DNA of 64,000 nucleotides from Janthinobacterium sp. Marseille (GTDB lineage Bacteria > Pseudomonadota > Gammaproteobacteria > Burkholderiales > Burkholderiaceae_D). Under the pieces are notes generated by a model. That model was not told the DNA's origin, made no database searches, and saw only the letters and a list, made by a program, of their open reading frames with translations. Positions 23,555 to 32,439 of the stretch are shown piece by piece (positions within the stretch are counted from its first letter, which is position 1; each line of letters starts with the position of its first letter). The stretch covers positions 2,108,001 through 2,172,000 of the forward strand of contig NC_009659.1 of NCBI RefSeq assembly GCF_000013625.1. The letters are read 5' to 3'. Both the position numbers and the translations under genes were made by a program.

Positions 23555-25483
23555 TCAGCGGCTGTTCTGCTTGCGCACAGCGCGGGACGCAAATACCACC
23601 TGGCAGGGGTCGGATTTTGGATTCGCACCGTCCCAGATGGATGTCGCGACGATGCTGACGCCACTGGTCAGGATCGCAGCCCCGATGCGCGCAATCGTTC
23701 CCAGGGTGCCAGATTCATCCATATTCAATTGCGGCTTGACGATAGGACCGGCTATCTTGACGCCATCCGAAAAATTGGACAAGCCGAGGCTGACGCCTGA
23801 CCTTACTTTCACGCTACCGCGCAAATCCACGCTTTGTTGACGCAAGTTGACCTCACCGCTGGTCAGCAACTGGCTGACGTCGCTACGTGCACCGACGATG
23901 CCCGCCCCCTTCGCTACCCCTGATTGAAACGGCAAATGGCCACTGGCACAGGCCAGGTCAATACGCGTCGAATCCTTGCTGGAAAACAAACCGGTCAGCC
24001 AGAATTCCGCCTTGCCCGCACCCGGTGACAAGATCTGCGCACTGCCGATGCGGATATCGACCGGACCATTCAGCCCCGCCGCCAAATCGTTCATTGATGC
24101 ACCGCTGGCATGCACCCTGGCATCGACCTTCATCGGACCACCATTGATCACCACCTTTTTCCCGCTCGCCTTGAACCAGCCGCCCAGCGAAACTTCATTG
24201 AGTTGCAGGTTCAGTTGCACCGCCTGCTTTTTCCCTTCCAGTACGATATCGCCGCTGGCGCTACCGCCCAACAAGCTACCGGAGAAATGCTGCACGTTCA
24301 GCTTGTCATCGGTGAAGCTCATCGTCCCCTTCGCATTCGCGACTTCCACCCCGGAGCGCAACTTCAGTGTCGCAATCGTGGCGTCCAGCTTGCCATCCAC
24401 GCCATCCATTGCAAGCAGCAAAGGCCAGGCCAGTGGCTTGTCGCGAAACAGTTCACCTTCTTTTTTAGGCGACAATGGTGCTTGTCCGAGATCGAGGAAC
24501 GTTTGCACCATATCGATATAATCGGCTTGCAGGCGCGCATCAAAGTTCAGCCGGTCATTTTTCCGCGCCCACTTTCCATCGCCGCTCAGATTGAGTTTGC
24601 CGAGTTGCAGCTGCAAGTCCTTGAAGAGGGATTGATTATTCTTCGCCTGCAAGGTAACGCTGGCTTTGAGTGCTGCCGGTGAAGCACGGTCTATCTGCAG
24701 GAATCCATACAGCTCCTTCATCGAAGCGGCATCCACCACCAGCGCAAAATCATAATCCTGCAATACGCTATCCAGTGGCAACAAGCCCGTCACACTTGCC
24801 TGCGCTTCACCGGACTTGAGCGTCAGCGTACCCTGGCTGACGGCATGCGGCGTACCGAGTGCCGATAAATCATCCAGCTTGCCGTCGAATTGCAATGCGT
24901 ACTTATCGCGTAACACGCGTCCACTGACCGCCATATTGCGTAAACCGCTGTCGCCCCTGGCCTGCAGGCTTTCCACTTGCCAGCTTTTGATTTCGTTACC
25001 GGGGGTACGGTAATTGATAGTGCTGCCATCGGCGCGCAAGGCTTGCAAATCGAATTGGGAAGTACGCAGGCTCCGTGTCGCCGGCATTTCCCAGCTGCGG
25101 CGACCATCGTCAGCCTCTTCCAGGTTCAGTTGCAAACCCTTGACGAGCAAACCTTCCACGGCAACATTGCCGCGCAACAAAGGCAGCAGGGACAGCCGCG
25201 CGCGAATGTCATCGGCCTGCAGCAAATACTTGTCTTGTGCCCAGTCGGGATTGGAGATGCGGACATCACGCGCGCGCAAACGCGGATATGGCAGCAAGTC
25301 GAGCGACAAGCCACCGATGGTCAAATCACGGTTCCAGTTTTGCTTGAGGGTACTGCGCGCCAGTTCGGTCAGATGTGCGCTATCCGTCAACCTTTGCAGC
25401 GCAAAGCCGCCTAGCGCCAGTAGCAGCACGACAACTACCAGCACGGACAGTGATACCTTTTGCCACTTGCGCATGCTCTCCAT
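23555..25483 (-). CDS. AsmA-family protein
   Basis: A 642-residue AsmA-like protein: one N-terminal membrane anchor (VSLSVLVVVVLLLALGGFALQRL), then the AsmA N-terminal segment (LKQNWNRDLTIGGLSLDLLPYPRLRARDVRISNP) and a long periplasmic beta-rich groove region with a C-terminal AsmA_2-type part (GLNGPVDIRIGSAQILSPGAG). The family belongs to the bridge-like lipid-transfer proteins that span the envelope and affect outer-membrane composition. The start is either MESMRK (25483) or MRKWQK (25474). It is alone between the psd-linked gene and the nitronate monooxygenase. Confidence 0.9.
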   Translation of the reverse strand: MESMRKWQKVSLSVLVVVVLLLALGGFALQRLTDSAHLTELARSTLKQNWNRDLTIGGLSLDLLPYPRLRARDVRISNPDWAQDKYLLQADDIRARLSLLPLLRGNVAVEGLLVKGLQLNLEEADDGRRSWEMPATRSLRTSQFDLQALRADGSTINYRTPGNEIKSWQVESLQARGDSGLRNMAVSGRVLRDKYALQFDGKLDDLSALGTPHAVSQGTLTLKSGEAQASVTGLLPLDSVLQDYDFALVVDAASMKELYGFLQIDRASPAALKASVTLQAKNNQSLFKDLQLQLGKLNLSGDGKWARKNDRLNFDARLQADYIDMVQTFLDLGQAPLSPKKEGELFRDKPLAWPLLLAMDGVDGKLDATIATLKLRSGVEVANAKGTMSFTDDKLNVQHFSGSLLGGSASGDIVLEGKKQAVQLNLQLNEVSLGGWFKASGKKVVINGGPMKVDARVHASGASMNDLAAGLNGPVDIRIGSAQILSPGAGKAEFWLTGLFSSKDSTRIDLACASGHLPFQSGVAKGAGIVGARSDVSQLLTSGEVNLRQQSVDLRGSVKVRSGVSLGLSNFSDGVKIAGPIVKPQLNMDESGTLGTIARIGAAILTSGVSIVATSIWDGANPKSDPCQVVFASRAVRKQNSR

Positions 25484-25610
25484 CCTTATCCGGGACCAAC
25501 TTCAGCCTGCCGATTTTCGCGATTGACAGTGGTCGAGGATATAACAGATGCAGGGTCTGCGTCACCCCGATCTGCTGTAGGAGGAAACGGACAAGTGTCG
25601 GAGCAAACGT

Positions 25611-26783
25611 TTAAGCAGCGGTCGCCGGTGCCGGCATGACGCCGTTCAGGAGATAATCAATCAACTCGCGTACCGGGCGGATTTCGCTACCGAAAGGCAA
25701 TCTTTCCGAACCACGGAAAAACAAACCGCGTTTGACGTCTCCCTTCAATGCAAAGCCCAATTGGGTATCAATACAGAATTGCCCGGCCTTCGCGATGCCA
25801 TCGCGCAAACCGCATTGATGCAGGCAATCAAATCCGACCGTACATTCTTTCGGTCCGGCCTTGCCTTGCAGCTTGGCTTCCTTATCGAGGTAATTGCTTA
25901 ACCATTGCGTCTTCACCGCACGTGCCGGCAAACCGGCGCAACTCATGAAGGTAACGATGTCTTCCGGCTGCGCCTGTGTCAGCACTCTTTTGAAATTGAT
26001 ATGCGCATCACCTTCCGCACTGACGGCAAACGGCGTACCCAGTTGTACCGCACTGGCACCGAGTGCAAACAATTCACGCACTTGTTGCGGACTGTGAATG
26101 CCACCGGCGGTAATCAATGGAATATTTTCACTCTCGAGGCCGAGCTGCTTGAATAATTGCAGCGTTTCTTCCAGCACGACCGAGAATGCAAAGTGCGGAT
26201 CATTGACGCTATCCAGGCCTGCCGCACCAAGGTGGCCGGCCGCATATTGCGGATTCTCGATCACGATGGCATCCGGCAGGCGTTTGCGCCGCATCCATTT
26301 CTTCAGGATCAGGGAAATGCCGCGTGCATCAGACAAAATAGGTATCAATGCCACATCAGGAAATTCGCTGGTCAGTTCCGGCAAATCCATCGGCAGTCCT
26401 GCACCGACCACAATTGCATCCGCCCCGCTCTCGCACGATTGCCGCACATATGCCGCATACTCGGCGACGGCACGCATGACATTCACCGCGACCATACCCC
26501 TGCCTTCGGCAATGACTTGCGCCGCGCGAATTTCGCGATCCAGTGCAATCAGGTTTGCTTCATTGATCAATGCCTTGTCACGCGTTTTTTCCGTGCGCTC
26601 CATCAGGTCCGGATGATGACGACGCAAGTCGACACTGGAAATCGTACCGACCGCACCCAGCCGGGCGACGTTGCCGGCCAGCCCATGTGCCGAGATACCG
26701 ACGCCCATGCCACCCTGCACGATGGGCAGCAGCAATTTATTCTTCAGTTTCAATTTGGGAAATGCGGTATCCAACACTGTCAT
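25611..26783 (-). CDS. Nitronate monooxygenase (2-nitropropane dioxygenase family)
   Basis: A 390-residue FMN-dependent TIM-barrel protein of the NMO/2-nitropropane dioxygenase family. It has LLLPIVQGGMGVGISAHGLA at the flavin site, IENPQYAAGHLG, the phosphate-binding PLITAGGIHSPQQVRELFALGASAVQLGT, and a cysteine-containing C-terminal part (CTVGFDCLHQCGLRDG). It oxidises alkyl nitronates such as propionate-3-nitronate, or may act as an NADH:quinone reductase as some relatives do. The Cys-bearing tail is found in the longer subgroup. Monocistronic. Confidence 0.87.
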   Translation of the reverse strand: MTVLDTAFPKLKLKNKLLLPIVQGGMGVGISAHGLAGNVARLGAVGTISSVDLRRHHPDLMERTEKTRDKALINEANLIALDREIRAAQVIAEGRGMVAVNVMRAVAEYAAYVRQSCESGADAIVVGAGLPMDLPELTSEFPDVALIPILSDARGISLILKKWMRRKRLPDAIVIENPQYAAGHLGAAGLDSVNDPHFAFSVVLEETLQLFKQLGLESENIPLITAGGIHSPQQVRELFALGASAVQLGTPFAVSAEGDAHINFKRVLTQAQPEDIVTFMSCAGLPARAVKTQWLSNYLDKEAKLQGKAGPKECTVGFDCLHQCGLRDGIAKAGQFCIDTQLGFALKGDVKRGLFFRGSERLPFGSEIRPVRELIDYLLNGVMPAPATAA

Positions 26784-26940
26784 CCTTCAGTTGCCATAGT
26801 GATGACTGACTGTAGCAAAGCGAAATGAGAATGGATTGATGTGGATCAAAAATGCACCAGACTCATACAGGATGCGGGACTTGAAACATCAACCGGGCAT
26901 CGCCATCATTCTCCTTGTCAGATCGCTGTTGCGCCCATTA

Positions 26941-26957
26941 ACATGTGTAAAACATGT
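26941..26957 (+). promoter_or_regulatory. ACATGT direct repeat upstream of the VIT gene
   Basis: Two ACATGT palindromes (26941-26946 and 26952-26957) are exactly 11 bp apart, one helical turn, about 30 bp before the VIT start, beside a possible TATAAC -10. Possible regulator site; the factor is unknown. Confidence 0.3.
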
Positions 26958-26985
26958 ATAACAACTATCAACAGGGAGCCTGCTG

Positions 26986-27681
26986 ATGCCGGATCATCGT
27001 TCCGAAAAACACTTCAATGGTCGCATCGGCTGGTTACGTGCGGCAGTGCTCGGCGCGAACGACGGCATCATCTCCACCGCCTGCCTGCTGTTGGGTGTCG
27101 CATCTGCCGATATGGCACGCAGTGAATTGCTGCTGACCGGTATCGCCGCACTGGTTGCCGGTGCCATGTCGATGGCTGCCGGCGAATACGTATCGGTCAG
27201 TTCACAAGCCGATACCGAACAGGCCGAACTCGCTCGCGAACAACAGGAACTAATAGCGCAACCGGTTGCCGAACATCGTGAGTTGGCGTCCATCTATGTT
27301 GCGCGTGGCCTGAGTCCGGAACTGGCAAAGCAAGTGGCACAGCAATTGATGGCGCACGATGCCTTGAGTGCACATGCGCGCGATGAACTGGGTATCCATG
27401 AAGCATCAGCTGCACGTCCGGTCGAAGCGGCAATCACGTCGGCTGTCACCTTCTCGCTCGGTGCCGCCCTGCCCCTGCTTACCGCCTTGCTGGTGCCAAG
27501 TGCAATCCTGGTACCGGCTTTGGGCCTGACCTCGCTGCTATTCCTGGTCGGCCTCGGTACCCTGGCGGCCAAGGCCGGCGGCGCGCCCTTATTGCCGGCA
27601 GCCTTGCGCGTCGGCTTCTGGGGTGCACTGGCGATGATCATTACCTCACTCATAGGCAAATTATTCGGCACGATAGTGTAG
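26986..27681 (+). CDS. VIT1/CCC1-family metal transporter
   Basis: A 231-residue membrane protein of the VIT (vacuolar iron transporter)/CCC1 family. The first span contains WLRAAVLGANDGIISTACLLLGV, and the second AGAMSMAAGEYVSVSSQADTEQAEL carries the conserved GExVS segment with metal-site acidic residues. A charged cytoplasmic helix domain (residues 75-145) follows, then three C-terminal spans. Family members export Fe2+ or Mn2+ from the cytosol. A GGGAG ribosome site precedes the ATG. It lies 55 bp upstream of cbpA on the same strand. Confidence 0.9.
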   Translation: MPDHRSEKHFNGRIGWLRAAVLGANDGIISTACLLLGVASADMARSELLLTGIAALVAGAMSMAAGEYVSVSSQADTEQAELAREQQELIAQPVAEHRELASIYVARGLSPELAKQVAQQLMAHDALSAHARDELGIHEASAARPVEAAITSAVTFSLGAALPLLTALLVPSAILVPALGLTSLLFLVGLGTLAAKAGGAPLLPAALRVGFWGALAMIITSLIGKLFGTIV

Positions 27682-27736
27682 ATATTTTTACGATAGAGAC
27701 TGGGTTTTTCCCTGAACAAGTTGCGAGGTCGTAACC

Positions 27737-28681
27737 ATGAAATTCAAGGACTATTACGAAACGCTGGGTGTGAAGCGCGATGCGACACAGGATGAAATCA
27801 AAAATGCGTATCGCAAACTGGCACGCAAATTCCATCCGGATGTGAGCAAGGAAGCGGATGCGGAAGCACGCTTCAAGGAAATGGGTGAAGCGTACAAGGT
27901 CCTGAAGGATCCGGAGAAACGTGCATCCTATGACCAACTCGGTGCCAACTGGCAAAACGGGCAAGACTTCCAGCCGCCGCCAAATGGTGACGCCGGTTTC
28001 GAATTCAGCGGCCGTGGCAGCCATCCCGGTTTTGGCGAAAGCAGCGATTTCGGCGATTACTTCGAGCAGATGTTCGGCCATCAGACCGGCTGGGGTCGCA
28101 GCCGCGGACGTGCGATGCATGCGCAAGGTGAAGACCATCACGCCAAGGTACAGATCGACCTTGAAGATGCGTATAACGGTGCCGAGCGCAGCATCTCACT
28201 ACGCATGCCGGTAGTCGATGAAAGCGGCCATGTCATTACCAAAGATCGCACGCTTAGCGTCACCATCCCGAAAGGCATACGTGCCGGCCAGACCCTGCGC
28301 CTGGCTGGTCAAGGCGGCCCCGGCATAGGTGAAGGCAAGGCCGGTGACCTCTACCTGGAAATCACCTTCCGTCCGCATCCGCGCTATCGCGTCGATGGCC
28401 GCGACGTCTATCTCGATTTGCCATTGGCACCGTGGGAGGCGGCACTCGGTGCCAATGTCACGGTACCGACCCCGGCCGGTTCAGTGGAACTGACGATACC
28501 GGCCAATTCCAGCTCGGGCCGTAAATTGCGCCTGAAAGGCAAAGGCATACCCGGCAAGGAAGCGGGCGACCTGTATGTGGTACTCAGCATCGCCTTGCCG
28601 CCGGCTAATAGCGAAGAGGCCAAGGCCGCGTATCGCACGCTGCAGCAAGCCTTCGATTTCAATCCACGCGCAGCGCTGTAA
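27737..28681 (+). CDS. cbpA: Curved-DNA-binding J-domain co-chaperone CbpA
   Basis: A 314-residue DnaJ-class protein: J domain (residues 1-70) with the HPD motif in KFHPDVSKE, a G/F-rich linker with GDAGFEF/GFGESSDFG, and the two C-terminal substrate-binding domains, without the zinc finger of DnaJ. That arrangement defines CbpA, an Hsp40 that also binds curved DNA. cbpM follows after 12 bp and encodes its inhibitor, giving a standard cbpAM operon. Confidence 0.95.
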   Translation: MKFKDYYETLGVKRDATQDEIKNAYRKLARKFHPDVSKEADAEARFKEMGEAYKVLKDPEKRASYDQLGANWQNGQDFQPPPNGDAGFEFSGRGSHPGFGESSDFGDYFEQMFGHQTGWGRSRGRAMHAQGEDHHAKVQIDLEDAYNGAERSISLRMPVVDESGHVITKDRTLSVTIPKGIRAGQTLRLAGQGGPGIGEGKAGDLYLEITFRPHPRYRVDGRDVYLDLPLAPWEAALGANVTVPTPAGSVELTIPANSSSGRKLRLKGKGIPGKEAGDLYVVLSIALPPANSEEAKAAYRTLQQAFDFNPRAAL

Positions 28682-28693
28682 GGAGATCGCATC

Positions 28694-29011
28694 ATGAACC
28701 AGACGACAAGTGTTTACTGTGAAAGCCAGTTGCTCGACGATGATGTGACGCTGACCCTGATCGAGCTCTCGCAAGCCTGCAATGCGCCACAAGACCTGAT
28801 TACCGCCTGGGTCTTTGAAGGTGTACTGGAGCCGGCCGGCCAACAGCCGCAGGAATGGCGTTTCAGCGGCGCTTCAGTGCGACGGGCACGGGTGGCGCAA
28901 CACCTGGTGCAAGACCTCGAAGTCAATACACCAGGCGTGGCGCTGGCGCTGGACTTGCTCGAACGTATCGATGCGCTGGAAGCACAACTCAAGCGCAGAA
29001 GCCGCTACTAA
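28694..29011 (+). CDS. cbpM: Chaperone modulator CbpM
   Basis: A 105-residue MerR-like protein that binds the J domain of CbpA and inhibits its co-chaperone and DNA-binding activity. The VTLTLIELSQACNAPQDLITAWVFEGVLEP segment is the family HTH-like part, followed by a helical region ending in ERIDALEAQLKRRSRY. It is placed 12 bp after cbpA with AAGGAG upstream. Confidence 0.92.
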   Translation: MNQTTSVYCESQLLDDDVTLTLIELSQACNAPQDLITAWVFEGVLEPAGQQPQEWRFSGASVRRARVAQHLVQDLEVNTPGVALALDLLERIDALEAQLKRRSRY

Positions 29012-29056
29012 ACCGCCCTCTTTTCAGCTGTAAATCCCCTCATTCATTTTCTGTCC

Positions 29057-29093
29057 TTGACTTATGCCTGATATTGTAACTATTATAGTTACA
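29057..29093 (+). promoter_or_regulatory. rrf2 promoter and operator; predicted leaderless start
   Basis: TTGACT (29057-29062) and TATTAT (29081-29086) are spaced 18 bp. The perfect 19-bp palindrome TGTAACTATTATAGTTACA (29075-29093) covers the -10 and ends on the A of the start codon at 29093. Transcription would begin at or next to that ATG, and no ribosome site precedes it. Confidence 0.75.
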
Positions 29094-29539
29094 TGAAAAA
29101 GAACAGCAAATTATCCGCTTCCCTGCATGCACTCATGCATATGGCGCACCAGCAAGAGCCGCTCACCTCGGAAACGCTCGCTGTATGCATGCATACCAAT
29201 CCGGTGGTAGTCAGGCGCACCATGGCGGGCTTGCGCGACAACGGCTTAGTCACCTCCGGGCGCGGACATGGCGGCGGCTGGGCACTGGCAAGACCAGTGG
29301 CAGAGATTACTTTGCGCGATGTCTATACCGCCCTGAACGAACCGGTGCCGCTGCAACTGGAAGAAGACGCTCCGGTATGCCAGCTCGAGCACGCAGTCAG
29401 CACTGCCCTCAACCATGCTTACGCCGAAGCGGAATCCTTGTTTGCCCGGAGCCTGGCGAATATCACGCTGGCTGATTTGTTTACCGGTATCAAATTGCCT
29501 GCGCATCCTGCTGGCAATCATGGAAAGGAACACAAATGA
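29093..29539 (+). CDS. Rrf2-family transcriptional regulator
   Basis: A 148-residue Rrf2-type winged-helix regulator (KKNSKLSASLHALMHMAH, then TNPVVVRRTMAGLRDNGLVTSGRGHGGGWALARP). Only two cysteines are present (in VCMH and VCQLE), not the three of Fe-S-binding IscR/NsrR members, so a thiol or ligand sensor is more likely than a cluster sensor. It overlaps the next gene by 4 bp (ATGA), and its own operator covers its start, so it probably controls itself and the flavoprotein gene. Confidence 0.9.
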   Translation: MKKNSKLSASLHALMHMAHQQEPLTSETLAVCMHTNPVVVRRTMAGLRDNGLVTSGRGHGGGWALARPVAEITLRDVYTALNEPVPLQLEEDAPVCQLEHAVSTALNHAYAEAESLFARSLANITLADLFTGIKLPAHPAGNHGKEHK

Positions 29540-30450
29540 AAATTTACGATGCCATCATCATAGGCGGCAGCTTTGCCGGTTTATCGGCGGCCATGCAATT
29601 GGCGCGTGCGCGTCGTCCCATCCTCATCATTGACGGTGGCCGGCCACGCAATCGCTTTGCCGCACATTCACATGGCGTGTTTACACATGATGGCGCGCCG
29701 GGTAGCGAATTGCTGGAACAGGCGCGCGCGCAACTGGCGCAATATCCGAGCGTCAGCTTTGCCGGCGATTACGCAGTGCAGGCAAAAGATGATGACGGCA
29801 GTTTCAGCATCCTCACCGAAAGCGGCAAGACCTATGCAGGTCGCCGACTCTTGCTCGCCACCGGACTCAGTGACCGCCTGCCGGAACTGGCAGGCCTGCA
29901 GGAACGTTGGGGCAAGACGGTCCTGCACTGCCCTTACTGCCACGGCTATGAAATCAACCAGGGAAAGATAGGTGTGCTGGCCAGTGTGCCGATGTCGGTC
30001 CACCAGGCTTCCATCGTCGCCGACTGGGGCGATGTCACGCTGTTCACCAACGGTAAAGTGGAGCTGGATGAAGAAGCGCTGACCTTGCTGCGAAAACGCA
30101 AGGTGAAGATAGAAGCAACACCTGTCATCAGCATTGAGGGTGCATCGCCGGCACTGGATGGTTTGCGCCTGGCGGATGGACGTCGCATCCCGCTGGATGC
30201 ACTCTTCGTTGCAGTACAGGCGGAACAAAGCAGTCCTTTGGCGGCGCAACTCGGCTGCGCCTTCGATGAAACGCCGATGGGTTTAATCGTGCGCACCAAT
30301 AATGTAAAACTGACGACGGTGACGGGCGTATACGCCGCCGGTGATGCGGCACGGGTGCCGCACAATATTACGCTGGCGATGGCAGACGGCGTGATGGCGG
30401 CGATGGGTGTACATCAGTCGCTGATCGCGGCTGAAGTCGCCCATGCATAA
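29536..30450 (+). CDS. Thioredoxin-reductase-like NAD(P)/FAD oxidoreductase
   Basis: A 304-residue flavoprotein of the thioredoxin-reductase type. It has an FAD-binding GGSFAGLSAAMQLARA at the start, the second FAD motif TTVTGVYAAGDAA near the C terminus, and a CPYC disulfide near residue 131 (LHCPYCHGYE). The usual NAD(P)H-site GxGxxG in the middle is replaced by GVLASVPMSVHQAS, so the NAD(P)H pocket may be altered or absent, as in ferredoxin-dependent or DDOR-like relatives. It is translationally coupled to rrf2. Substrate unknown. Confidence 0.85.
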   Translation: MKIYDAIIIGGSFAGLSAAMQLARARRPILIIDGGRPRNRFAAHSHGVFTHDGAPGSELLEQARAQLAQYPSVSFAGDYAVQAKDDDGSFSILTESGKTYAGRRLLLATGLSDRLPELAGLQERWGKTVLHCPYCHGYEINQGKIGVLASVPMSVHQASIVADWGDVTLFTNGKVELDEEALTLLRKRKVKIEATPVISIEGASPALDGLRLADGRRIPLDALFVAVQAEQSSPLAAQLGCAFDETPMGLIVRTNNVKLTTVTGVYAAGDAARVPHNITLAMADGVMAAMGVHQSLIAAEVAHA

Positions 30451-30453
30451 CAA

Positions 30454-31434
30454 CTAGTCGGCTTCGCGCAATAAACGCATGCCGACCAGCGTATAGCGCG
30501 TGTCCTGCGAATTCCAGTTGCGGTAGGACGAGCGCGCATAGAAAGACCAGGTATGCCATGAGCCACCGCGCCGCACGCGCACCGTTCCGTCAGCCGGACC
30601 TTGCGGATCGTCCACCGGTGATCTGGCGTAGTAGCGTTCATCATGCCAATCCGCCGTCCATTCCCAGGCATTGCCGTGGATATCGTACAGGCCGAAAGCA
30701 TTCGGGGCAAAGCTGCCGACCGGCGCGGTAAACGCAAAGCCGTCCGGTCCATCCAGTGCAAACTTTTTCCACTGCTGCCAGTTCTTCGCGGCATCGGCAT
30801 CGAATACATTTGCTGCATTCAGCAAGGATTGCGGATCGTCACCGCTGTAATAACGGGTGCGGGTACCGGCGCGTCCGGCATACTCCCATTCCGCTTCGGT
30901 CGGCAAACGATAGGTGCGCCCTTCCGTCCTGCTCAACCATTTGCACATGGCCACCGCATCATTCCAGGTGACATTCACCACCGGATGACTATCGTCTTGC
31001 GGAAAGCCGGGATTGCGCCATGAATATTTTGGATTGCGGCCTTCAAAGGCATCGCCGCGTGCGGATTTGGCCGGGTCATAGTCCGGGTTATAGCCATAGC
31101 CGCCGGTACCATCCGCTTCCGCTTCAGGCAGGTAGCCGGAAGCTTCAACAAAGCGGCGAAACTCACCCACCGTCACTTCATACTGGCCGAAATAAAAAGG
31201 ATGCGTGATACGTACCTTGTGCGCGGGCCCTTCATCGCTCAATTCAACAAAGCGCTTGTGATCGTATTGCGGATAGTGGCGCAGCATCGCCTCGCTTGAC
31301 TCATCGCTGCCCATCACAAATTCACCGGCCGGGATCAGTACAAATTTCATCCCCAATGAATTCTGGATATTGCTGTCCAGCGCCTGCGCGCAGGAAACCG
31401 CCACGGTAAGTCCAAGGAAAAGTATCGTCCGCAT
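30454..31434 (-). CDS. Exported formylglycine-generating-enzyme (SUMF1)-family protein
   Basis: A 326-residue protein with a short signal peptide (MRTILFLGLTVAVSCAQA) followed by a full FGE-sulfatase fold: IQNSLGMKFVLIPAGEFVMGSDESS, FYFGQYEVTVGEFRRFV, HPVVNVTWNDAVAMCKWLSR, YRLPTEAEWEYAGRAG, DIHGNAWEWTADWH and RVRRGGSW. True FGEs oxidise a sulfatase cysteine, but many family members act on other targets or only bind. The active cysteine pair of bacterial FGE is not evident (NSQDTRYTLVGMRL holds none), so enzyme activity is doubtful. Start ATG 31434 is preferred to an in-frame GTG at 31440. It ends 3 bp from the convergent flavoprotein gene. Confidence 0.85.
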   Translation of the reverse strand: MRTILFLGLTVAVSCAQALDSNIQNSLGMKFVLIPAGEFVMGSDESSEAMLRHYPQYDHKRFVELSDEGPAHKVRITHPFYFGQYEVTVGEFRRFVEASGYLPEAEADGTGGYGYNPDYDPAKSARGDAFEGRNPKYSWRNPGFPQDDSHPVVNVTWNDAVAMCKWLSRTEGRTYRLPTEAEWEYAGRAGTRTRYYSGDDPQSLLNAANVFDADAAKNWQQWKKFALDGPDGFAFTAPVGSFAPNAFGLYDIHGNAWEWTADWHDERYYARSPVDDPQGPADGTVRVRRGGSWHTWSFYARSSYRNWNSQDTRYTLVGMRLLREAD

Positions 31435-31661
31435 AAGCACTTAAGGGTAAGAAAAAATGCAAGGCCCCGATACTTCATAGACTGGGGATTATCGCTGCAT
31501 GCTGACACGAAAAAATCGCCAGCGCAATATCGCGGATATGATCGTTTTCACAGGCATCCAGGGCCGCATCAGGGGGCAGGCTCTGGCATAATGGCGTAGA
31601 TGATTTCACGCATAAATCCACAGATAAAAATCGCCATGAAGCGCATGAAAGCCGCTGCCGG

Positions 31662-32408
31662 ATGCTGAGCATGGCAAGTGCCGCGCTCATGCTGCCGACC
31701 ATCCTGCTGACCGGTGCGCTGATAGGCGCGTGCGGCATTGGTGGTGTACTGCTGGTTCCTATCCTCACGCATTTGGGCGGCATTCCCTTGCCGCAGGCGA
31801 TTGCCGCCGCCTCCCTCAGTTTCGCCCTGCCCGCACTCGTCGCACTGGGTCCGATGCGACGTCAACCCGAATTGCTGCAACGCTGCCTGCCTTTGCTGGG
31901 CGGTGCCTTGCTGGGTGCCGCCGGCGGTGCACTGACCGTGCATTTACTGTCGGCCGGCAGCCTGATGTTTGGTGTGATGTTGCTGGTCCTGTTTGCAGGC
32001 TGGCGCGGTTTGCGTCCACTCGATATTGCCGCGCAGCCGGCCGCTTTCCTCAGCGTCCTGAGCCTGTTTATATTGGGTGCCTTAATCGGTTTCGGTTCTG
32101 CGCTGACCGGTACCGGTGGCCCGGTCCTGATCCTGCCGCTGCTGATGTTGATGCGCCAGCCCTTGTCCTTCTCGGTGGTCGCAGCCCAGGCCATACAATT
32201 CCCGATCGCGCTGGCCAGCAGCACCGTACATGCACTGGAAGGACGCCTGGATATCAAGCTCGCGCTGATCTGCGGTGTGCTGATGCTGCTCGGCTCCTTC
32301 GCCGGACAGCGTGCCGCCGCAGCGCTGAATGTGGCACAGCTGCAGCGTATGGTTGCGCTGCTTTTGCTGGCGGTGGGACTCTGGTTTGGCTGGCTCTTGC
32401 TGAATTGA
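31662..32408 (+). CDS. TauE/SafE-family permease (second copy)
   Basis: A 248-residue membrane protein with seven or eight spans, beginning LPTILLTGALIGACGIGGVLLVPILTHLG, a TSUP-type glycine-rich entry motif. The second repeat is LGALIGFGSALTGTGGPVLILPLLM. Substrate unknown; the adjacent GNAT gene gives no hint. Start is either ATG 31662 or ATG 31671. The 227-bp region upstream (31435-31661) shows no gene and only a loose promoter-like sequence. Confidence 0.85.
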   Translation: MLSMASAALMLPTILLTGALIGACGIGGVLLVPILTHLGGIPLPQAIAAASLSFALPALVALGPMRRQPELLQRCLPLLGGALLGAAGGALTVHLLSAGSLMFGVMLLVLFAGWRGLRPLDIAAQPAAFLSVLSLFILGALIGFGSALTGTGGPVLILPLLMLMRQPLSFSVVAAQAIQFPIALASSTVHALEGRLDIKLALICGVLMLLGSFAGQRAAAALNVAQLQRMVALLLLAVGLWFGWLLLN

Positions 32409-32439
32409 TTTATTGCAGCCGGCTCCTTGTTGATGAAAC

